Shown: piece after piece, positions 5,213 to 5,826 of the stretch
Position numbering within the stretch: position 1 is the stretch's first letter
Layout: every line of letters starts with the position of its first letter
DNA from: Halanaerobiaceae bacterium
Lineage (GTDB): Bacteria; Bacillota_F; Halanaerobiia; Halanaerobiales; CSSED10-376
DNA: 5,826 nt
NCBI GenBank assembly: GCA_003557445.1
Contig: PWOK01000261.1
Coordinates: 1-5,826, forward strand
Direction of reading: 5' to 3'
Translations under genes and position numbers: made by a program
Notes under the pieces: generated by a model
What the model was told of the DNA's origin: nothing
Database searches by the model: none
The model's input: only the letters and a program-made list of their open reading frames with translations

Positions 5213-5676
5213 TACCAAAGCTCCGAAAAGTTCTTTTTAGCCATCTCGATAGCCTCACGGGTTTCATACCCTTTGTTTTCGTAGAAGTCCATAGCTTCTT
5301 CTTGGGTCTTAGGGGTGAACTGTTCGTCCTGCCCCTCTCCCAGTTCTTCACTCCCATTCTCATATGTGCCAAGCTCACTTTCAGCTGAAGTTTTTGCCTC
5401 TCTTATGCAGGCTTTTAGAAGTGTAAGTTCGTCTACCGATGTAGACGACTCGGACAAAGTTTCAAACTGAGCTTTAACATTCACCTCTACAGGGTAAGAA
5501 GACAGAACTTCTTCCACAGATGAAATCATTTTTTCCTGAGCCTCAGTTTTTTCAACTTTGGCTGAAAGCTCAGAGTATTTTTCCTTAAGCTCCTTAAGCT
5601 CCTTGAGCTCGGCTTTAAGGCTCTGATTTTCAGTTTCAAGAGCCTTGAAGTCTTTTTCATTTTTAAACAGTGACAT
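5212..5676 (-). CDS. Putative capsid scaffolding protein (acidic coiled coil)
   Basis: This is a complete 154-residue, highly charged protein. Residues about 6-55 are a near-continuous coiled-coil-type helix rich in Lys, Glu and Leu, including a KEL-KEL-KEK run around residues 24-33. An acidic, Gly/Glu-rich linker follows (about 100-120). The C-terminus is a short helical segment ending in NFSELW. Long helix, acidic linker and small C-terminal helical element are typical of tailed-phage scaffolding proteins, which line the inside of the procapsid and contact the coat protein through the C-terminus. The position between portal and decoration/coat genes fits. The ATG at 5674-5676 has AGGAGG six bases upstream, overlapping the stop of the preceding gene. 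The TAA shares one base with the ATG of the next gene (TAATG). I see no serine-protease motif, so a protease-scaffold fusion is unlikely. Sequence similarity between scaffolds is poor, so the name relies on architecture and synteny. Confidence 0.6.
   Translation of the reverse strand: MSLFKNEKDFKALETENQSLKAELKELKELKEKYSELSAKVEKTEAQEKMISSVEEVLSSYPVEVNVKAQFETLSESSTSVDELTLLKACIREAKTSAESELGTYENGSEELGEGQDEQFTPKTQEEAMDFYENKGYETREAIEMAKKNFSELW
5584..5610 (-). repeat. Three tandem 9-bp repeats in the scaffold coiled coil
   Basis: On the plus strand CTTAAGCTC occurs at 5584-5592 and 5593-5601, followed by CTTGAGCTC at 5602-5610 with one change. On the coding strand each unit is one Glu-Leu-Lys triplet, giving the KEL/ELK run at about residues 23-31 of the scaffold. 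In-frame 9-bp units could change in number by slippage without breaking the gene. The repeat is seen directly; any role is inference. Confidence 0.8.
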
Positions 5677-5686
5677 AAAAATCCTC

Positions 5687-5826
5687 CTATAGATTATCCA
5701 ATATGAAACTTCGAAATTCGTTAAGAGTTACTATTCCATCAGTTAAAAATTCCGGGGCGTCTTTTCCCATATAAACACGGGCCTCAGTCTCTCTGATTTT
5801 ATTCTCTTCCACCCCTCTATTTTCAG
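5687..5826 (-). CDS. Probable phage portal protein, C-terminal end (5' part outside window)
   Basis: Only the last 45 codons lie in the window. Reading on the minus strand from the codon at 5822-5824, the frame stays open to a TAG at 5687-5689 and is the only open one of the three minus frames here. The tail contains DGIVTLNEFRSFI followed by LDNL. This resembles the 'G-I/V-x-T-x-N-E-x-R' segment often seen near the C-terminus of HK97/PBSX-type portal proteins, which form the dodecameric DNA-entry ring at one capsid vertex. A portal is also what is expected just upstream of scaffold, decoration and capsid genes. The stop codon is fused to the Shine-Dalgarno sequence of the next gene (TAGGAGG), which suggests translational coupling. 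The identification rests on one short motif plus position. A head morphogenesis or protease C-terminus is possible instead. The coding status is firm; the product name is moderate. Confidence 0.55.
   Translation of the reverse strand, partial: ENRGVEENKIRETEARVYMGKDAPEFLTDGIVTLNEFRSFILDNL

Noticed and set aside
5213..5218. TTG at 5216-5218 as start of the long decoration gene
   Set aside because: The ATG two codons later aligns with the paralog's start, forms TAATG with the upstream stop, and has a better-placed GGAG.
1..5826. tRNA, rRNA, CRISPR array, insertion sequence or attachment site
   Set aside because: I saw no cloverleaf, repeat-spacer pattern, transposase frame or integrase context on either strand.

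Overview
The window is a slice of the late structural (head and tail) gene cluster of a tailed, dsDNA bacteriophage or prophage. Every gene I accept lies on the minus strand, so transcription runs from high to low coordinates. The gene order is that of a long, non-contractile-tailed phage (siphovirus type): portal C-terminus, scaffold, decoration, major capsid, neck, tail terminator, tail tube, tail assembly chaperone. No integration, lysis, replication or host gene is visible. The host cannot be fixed. Nearly all genes have a strong AGGAGG-type ribosome binding site and two have simple stem-loop plus U-tract terminators, with a moderately AT-rich base composition by eye. This is compatible with a Firmicutes-like host but does not prove it.

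Head part (5826 to 3127): the last 45 codons of a probable portal protein; a 154-residue acidic coiled-coil protein, probably the scaffold; two paralogous putative capsid decoration proteins, the first of which carries an extra domain of about 116 residues that is absent from the second; and a 327-residue major capsid protein. The genes are packed tightly: TAATG and stop/Shine-Dalgarno overlaps suggest translational coupling. The capsid gene is followed within a few bases by a terminator hairpin whose 3' arm is shared with a second, alternative hairpin.

Neck and tail part (3032 to 1): an HK97 gp10-like head-tail completion protein overlaps a probable tail terminator protein by ATGA. Next comes a 464-residue probable tail tube protein, followed by a second, stronger terminator. 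The last gene is a 112-residue probable tail assembly chaperone. Its reading frame ends at 153, but the -1 frame is open from 207 to the window edge, with GGAAAAG (183-177) in the overlap. This is the classic arrangement for a programmed -1 frameshift making a longer G-T type fusion. Here the extension carries a four-cysteine cluster.

The logic is a graded assembly operon. The two proteins needed in most copies (capsid and tail tube) each sit directly before a terminator, so part of transcription would stop after them. The chaperone ratio would be set by recoding. The points most worth following are the domain insertion between the two decoration paralogs, the frameshift with its Cys-rich extension, and the overlapping hairpins after the capsid gene. 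All functional names rest on motif recognition, size and gene order, not on database searches.
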